A program made the translations under genes and the position numbers. A stretch of DNA of 10,056 bases from Candidatus Uhrbacteria bacterium RIFOXYA2_FULL_40_9 (GTDB taxonomy: Bacteria > Patescibacteriota > Patescibacteriia > UBA9934 > GWF2-40-263): the NCBI GenBank assembly GCA_001791615.1, contig MGEY01000012.1:12397-22452 (forward strand). Reading direction: 5' to 3'. A model generated the notes under the pieces. It worked only from the letters and a program-made list of their open reading frames with translations. It ran no database searches and had not been told where the DNA came from. Below are positions 7,271-10,056 of this stretch, in pieces (within the stretch, counting starts at the first letter, position 1; each line of letters opens with the position of its first letter).

Positions 7271-7540
7271 ATAGCATTGCTTTTCTTTGCAATAAAAGGT
7301 GGGTGGATTTCTGAAAAGCTGTTAGTTTATCGAGAATGGCTACGTTCAAAAACCTGGTCTTATCTCAAACAAAAACGGAAAGAATCTGCTATTCTTCGGA
7401 AAACGACAGATCAAGACATCGTAAAGCTTTTTACAGGTCGTATTGAACATCAAGATGTGGCAAGTCCTTTTTTGAATCAATATGTGAATCCTGTTCTTGC
7501 TTTGATTTGGGGAATGATGAAATTTTTGATACGTTGGTAA
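7271..7540 (+). pseudogene. C-terminal remnant of the interrupted GT2 glycosyltransferase, same frame after the TAA
   Basis: 89 codons with no further stop until TAA at 7538-7540, in the same frame as the preceding gene. It reads IALLFFAIKGGW, then a basic helix (LRSKTWSYLKQKRKES), then KLFTGRIEH and YVNPVLALIW. From memory, many complete GT2 rhamnosyltransferase-like enzymes end with a similar membrane-proximal helix, a basic segment, a GRIE-like element and an N-P-hydrophobic tail. Codon use and reading frame look intact, so the interruption is recent, an assembly or read error, or tolerated. A TTG at 7277 could start a separate product, but no ribosome binding site supports it. Confidence 0.72.
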
Positions 7541-7546
7541 TTCATT

Positions 7547-8710
7547 ATGAAAATTGCTCAAGTTGCTTGTACCTATCCTCCTTATAAAGGTGGCATTGGC
7601 CGAGTGGCTTTTGAATACACGGAGCGATTACGTGAACGCGGGCATAATGTCCATGTATTCACTCCTCGTTATCAAAAAGTGAAAGAAGATCCTTCCTATG
7701 TCCATCGAGTGCCTTCTCCTGTACACATGGGAAATGCAGGTATTGTGCCTTCTCTTTATAAACGTCTTTCAGGGTTTGATCTTGTTCATTTGCATTATCC
7801 TTTTTTTGGAGGCGCAGAACCTGCTATTGTGCGAAAAGCGATTCGTGATGATCAAGGGCTTGTGATGACCTATCATATGGATGCGGCTGCCCATGGTTTG
7901 AAAGGGGCATTTTTTGGTATGCATCGTCGTTTGCTTTTTCCTTGGCTTGTTTCGCGAGCAGATCGTATTTTGGTGAGTTCACAAGATTATGCGGATGTGT
8001 GTGCTCTTCATGAAATTTCTAGTATTCAAGATCGGATTGAGATTCATCCTTTTGGGGTAGAAACAGAGCGATTTTATCCAGGGAAAGAACCAGATTTACG
8101 GGAGTCTCTCGGGATTCCACTGACGGCACCTGTTTTTGTTTTTGTCGGAGGGCTAGACGCTGCTCATCATTTCAAAGGTCTTTCTGTTATTCTTGAAGCT
8201 CTTGGACATCTGACAACGAATCGTTGGCATTTAGTGATTGTGGGAGAAGGAAAGTTACGAGGTTTGTATGAAGAACAAATTGTTTCAAAGCCGTTTGTTT
8301 CTCAAGTGCATTTTGTCGGAGGGGCAAGTGATGAAGACCTTCCACGGTATTACCGTTGTGCAGATGTTCATCTTTTTCCTTCCACAAAACACGCAGAGGC
8401 ATTTGGACTTGTTGCTTTGGAGGCAGCTGCAAGTGGTATTCCAACCATTGCTTCTCGTCTGCCAGGAGTGCGTTCTGTGGTGCTAGATGGAGAAACAGGG
8501 ATTCTTGTTGAACCCAATGATTTAACAAGTTTGATTCATGGCATGAATCTTTTGCTTGAACAAGTTGATCTTCGTGAGCGTCTTGGTTTTTCTGCAAGAA
8601 AACGTGTTGAATCAACGTTTTCTTGGGAGCCACTTGTGAGCAAGCTCGAGCAGACATATTGTTCAGTTATAGAACAGCAGTCATCACGTCACTATTCAAC
8701 ACGTATATGA
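7547..8710 (+). CDS. GT4 family glycosyltransferase (GT-B fold)
   Basis: 387 aa, the usual length. The N-terminal acceptor domain begins MKIAQVACTYPPYKGGIGRVAFE with the GT4 glycine loop (14-19), followed by a region with DLVHLHYPF (78-86) and MTYHMD (107-112). The C-terminal donor domain has FVFVGGLDAAHHFKG (197-211), LVIVGEG (229-235), VHFVGG (254-259) and the E-x7-E motif at E284 and E292 (HAEAFGLVALEA), then GIPTIAS and DGETGILVEP. GT4 enzymes are retaining transferases using nucleotide-sugar donors, and act at the cytoplasmic face of the membrane on lipid-linked glycans. The donor sugar is not identifiable. The TGA overlaps the next gene's ATG (ATGA), so the two are probably translated together. 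Confidence 0.9.
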   Translation: MKIAQVACTYPPYKGGIGRVAFEYTERLRERGHNVHVFTPRYQKVKEDPSYVHRVPSPVHMGNAGIVPSLYKRLSGFDLVHLHYPFFGGAEPAIVRKAIRDDQGLVMTYHMDAAAHGLKGAFFGMHRRLLFPWLVSRADRILVSSQDYADVCALHEISSIQDRIEIHPFGVETERFYPGKEPDLRESLGIPLTAPVFVFVGGLDAAHHFKGLSVILEALGHLTTNRWHLVIVGEGKLRGLYEEQIVSKPFVSQVHFVGGASDEDLPRYYRCADVHLFPSTKHAEAFGLVALEAAASGIPTIASRLPGVRSVVLDGETGILVEPNDLTSLIHGMNLLLEQVDLRERLGFSARKRVESTFSWEPLVSKLEQTYCSVIEQQSSRHYSTRI

Positions 8711-9897
8711 AAATAGGAATCATCACAAATCTTTATCGTCCCTATTCACGCGGGGGAGCGGAAATTATTGCGCGACGCGTTGCTCAAGAGCTTATTATGC
8801 GCGGGCATGATGTTTTCGTAGTGACTACGATGCCTTATGAAAATCTTTCCTCTCTTCATCTTGAAGTCACAGATACACATGTAGAACGTATTTATCGATT
8901 TTTTCCATTCAATTTTTATCATGTGATTCATGATAGTGGAAAGCCATTTGTTCTTCGTTTAGGGTGGCATTTGATCGATCTTTGGAATCCTCAACCTGCC
9001 AGATGTTTGCGTCGTGTGCTTGAGAAAGAACAACCAGATGTGGTGCTTACACATAATATGAAAGGGTTTGGGTTACAAGCCTTTAAGGTGATGAGAGCTT
9101 TAGGGCTTCGACAGATTCACACACTTCATGATGTTCAACTTTCTGTTCCAAGCGGGCTTGTGATGGGAGGCCAAGAAGAGGCATGGATTAATCGATCATT
9201 TTTGCGACGTTGGTATGAGCGACAAGTCCAACGTTTGATTAGCTCTCCTGAAGTGGTCATTTCTCCTTCGCAATTTTTGGCAAATTTTTATCAAGACAGA
9301 GGATTTTTTCCAAAAAGTGATGTTCGAACAATCCCCAATCCAGCGCCAGATATTGAATTACGTTTTCGCGAATCACGAGGAGATGGAAAGATACGTCTTC
9401 TTTTTGCCGGTCAACTTGAAAAGCACAAAGGGCTTTTACAATTATTAGAAGTGATGGGACAGATGGATGAAAATGTTGAACTTCATATCGCAGGAGAAGG
9501 GTCTTTAGCAGAATATATTGCAGGTCGTTCACAGCGCGATGCCCGGATTCTCTATCATGGTTTTGTTTCTTTTGATCATTTGGTGAAGCTTCTTGATATT
9601 TGTGATGCCACGCTTGTTCCCTCTTTATGTTATGAAAATTCCCCAACGGTTATTTATGAAAGTTTGCAGGCTGGTGTACCTGTGATTGCTTCCAATATCG
9701 GAGGAGTGGGGGAATTGGTTAGAGATGGAGAAAATGGATTTTTGATTCAGCCTGGAAGTGTAGAAGAATTGAAAAAAGCGATTGATCAGTTGAAACAACA
9801 TCTTCCAGAATTTCAAAAGCGCGGAACGGATTTTCAACATCAAATGAAACAGTTTAGCTTGAAGCAATATGTAGATCAATTGGAGGAGATGATGTAG
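8707..9897 (+). CDS. GT4 family glycosyltransferase (GT-B fold)
   Basis: 396 aa. The ATG at 8707 is chosen because it gives the canonical GT4 start MKIGIITNLYRPYSRGGAE and a 4-nt ATGA overlap with the preceding stop; the upstream in-frame ATG at 8623 lies inside the previous gene and adds 28 unrelated residues. Marks are the glycine loop RGGAE (15-19), VVLTHNMKG (112-120), HTLHDV (138-143), ISPSQF (185-190), IPNP (209-212), LLFAGQLEKHKG (231-242), HIAGEG (260-265), LYHGFV (282-287) and the E-x7-E motif at E310 and E318 (YENSPTVIYESL), then VPVIAS and DGENGFLI. Role: retaining transfer of an unknown sugar to the growing lipid-linked surface glycan. This is the last gene of the block, ending 12 nt before the inverted transposase-end motif. 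Confidence 0.9.
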   Translation: MKIGIITNLYRPYSRGGAEIIARRVAQELIMRGHDVFVVTTMPYENLSSLHLEVTDTHVERIYRFFPFNFYHVIHDSGKPFVLRLGWHLIDLWNPQPARCLRRVLEKEQPDVVLTHNMKGFGLQAFKVMRALGLRQIHTLHDVQLSVPSGLVMGGQEEAWINRSFLRRWYERQVQRLISSPEVVISPSQFLANFYQDRGFFPKSDVRTIPNPAPDIELRFRESRGDGKIRLLFAGQLEKHKGLLQLLEVMGQMDENVELHIAGEGSLAEYIAGRSQRDARILYHGFVSFDHLVKLLDICDATLVPSLCYENSPTVIYESLQAGVPVIASNIGGVGELVRDGENGFLIQPGSVEELKKAIDQLKQHLPEFQKRGTDFQHQMKQFSLKQYVDQLEEMM

Positions 9898-9909
9898 TTG
9901 CGTGTAGTT

Positions 9910-9925
9910 GGGGTCAGGTCTTGAA
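9910..9925 (-). repeat. Transposase-end motif, right inverted copy (rc TTCAAGACCTGACCCC)
   Basis: On the + strand this reads GGGGTCAGGTCTTGAA, the reverse complement of the left copy at 235-250 with one mismatch. No transposase tail is readable on the - strand beyond it: all three frames meet stops within about 50 nt of the right edge. It is therefore a solo end, or the upstream end of another element lying outside the window. The 113-nt gap from 9898 to 10010 otherwise shows no gene. Confidence 0.62.
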
Positions 9926-10010
9926 ATGACAGTTTTTGCATTTTTATTGGGTTAATTTAGAAACCGTTATTACTAGATTTGATCCTTTTAGTCTGTACAA
10001 GTGAGGCTCT

Positions 10011-10056
10011 ATGTCAAACAAGGTGATGCTTCATGAACGATACAAGCTGAACAAAG
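10011..10056 (+). CDS. Possible gene start, runs off the right edge
   Basis: ATG at 10011 opens 15 codons to the window end (MSNKVMLHERYKLNK) with no stop. GAGG at 10003-10006 sits 4 nt upstream and would be the only Shine-Dalgarno-like site at a gene start here. The L-x-E-R-Y-K-L pattern recalls the first residues of bacterial Ser/Thr protein kinases, but 15 residues cannot establish a family. Confidence 0.35.
   Translation, partial: MSNKVMLHERYKLNK

Noticed and set aside
7277..7540. Independent small gene starting at TTG 7277
   Set aside because: It is in frame with the preceding GT2 gene and encodes that family's C-terminal tail, with no ribosome binding site.
8623..8706. Upstream ATG for the last GT4 gene
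   Set aside because: It lies inside the previous GT4 gene and adds 28 residues without family similarity. ATG 8707 gives the canonical GT4 N-terminus and an ATGA overlap.
254..8710. UGA recoded as glycine, as in some Patescibacteria lineages
   Set aside because: The TGA at 254-256 and at 8708-8710 end proteins at family-appropriate places, and no in-frame TGA interrupts a domain.
9898..9960. Intrinsic terminator after the last GT4 gene
   Set aside because: GTCA (9913-9916) and TGAC (9927-9930) can pair and T runs follow, but a 4-bp stem with a 10-base loop is too weak to call.

Overview
The window is AT-rich, gene-dense and coded entirely on the + strand. It lacks an rRNA or other taxonomic marker. 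None of the eight complete starts has a clear Shine-Dalgarno sequence. TAA, TAG and TGA all act as stops, so the standard bacterial code fits and UGA-to-Gly recoding does not. SD-poor starts, compact coding and the gene families (propeptide-less subtilases with FG-GAP propellers, GT2 plus DUF2304 glycan genes, an IS200-like transposase) suggest a Patescibacteria/CPR-type genome. That placement is inference at low to moderate confidence.

Layout. Bases 2-256 are the C-terminal end of a REP-associated (IS200/Y1-like) transposase, open at the left edge. Its last codons run through a TTCAAGATCTGACCCC motif. Bases 283-4359 hold two tandem paralogous exported subtilisin-family (S8) serine proteases, each with a C-terminal six-unit FG-GAP/VCBS-type propeller. 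Bases 4430-9897 are a surface-glycan gene block: a nucleotide-sugar epimerase/dehydratase, a DPM1-like GT2 glycosyltransferase, a DUF2304 membrane protein, a second GT2 glycosyltransferase cut by an in-frame TAA, and two GT4 glycosyltransferases. Spacing inside the block is 2-12 nt or overlapping, as expected of one operon. At 9910-9925 the transposase-end motif returns in inverted orientation with one mismatch. A possible new gene starts at 10011 and runs off the window.

How it works together. The SDR enzyme probably makes or modifies a nucleotide sugar. The GT2 enzyme with DUF2304 probably builds or uses a polyprenyl-phosphate sugar, and the GT2/GT4 enzymes extend a surface glycan. The proteases probably act outside the membrane. 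Their link to the glycan block is positional only, because an own candidate promoter and leader separate the two groups.

The points most worth a second look are the in-frame stop in the second GT2 gene, the inverted transposase-end motifs that bracket the gene block almost exactly, the SDR enzyme that looks like a UDP-glucuronate decarboxylase but lacks its diagnostic Glu and Arg, and the duplicated propeptide-less protease-propellers. I did not find a clearly new multi-gene system.
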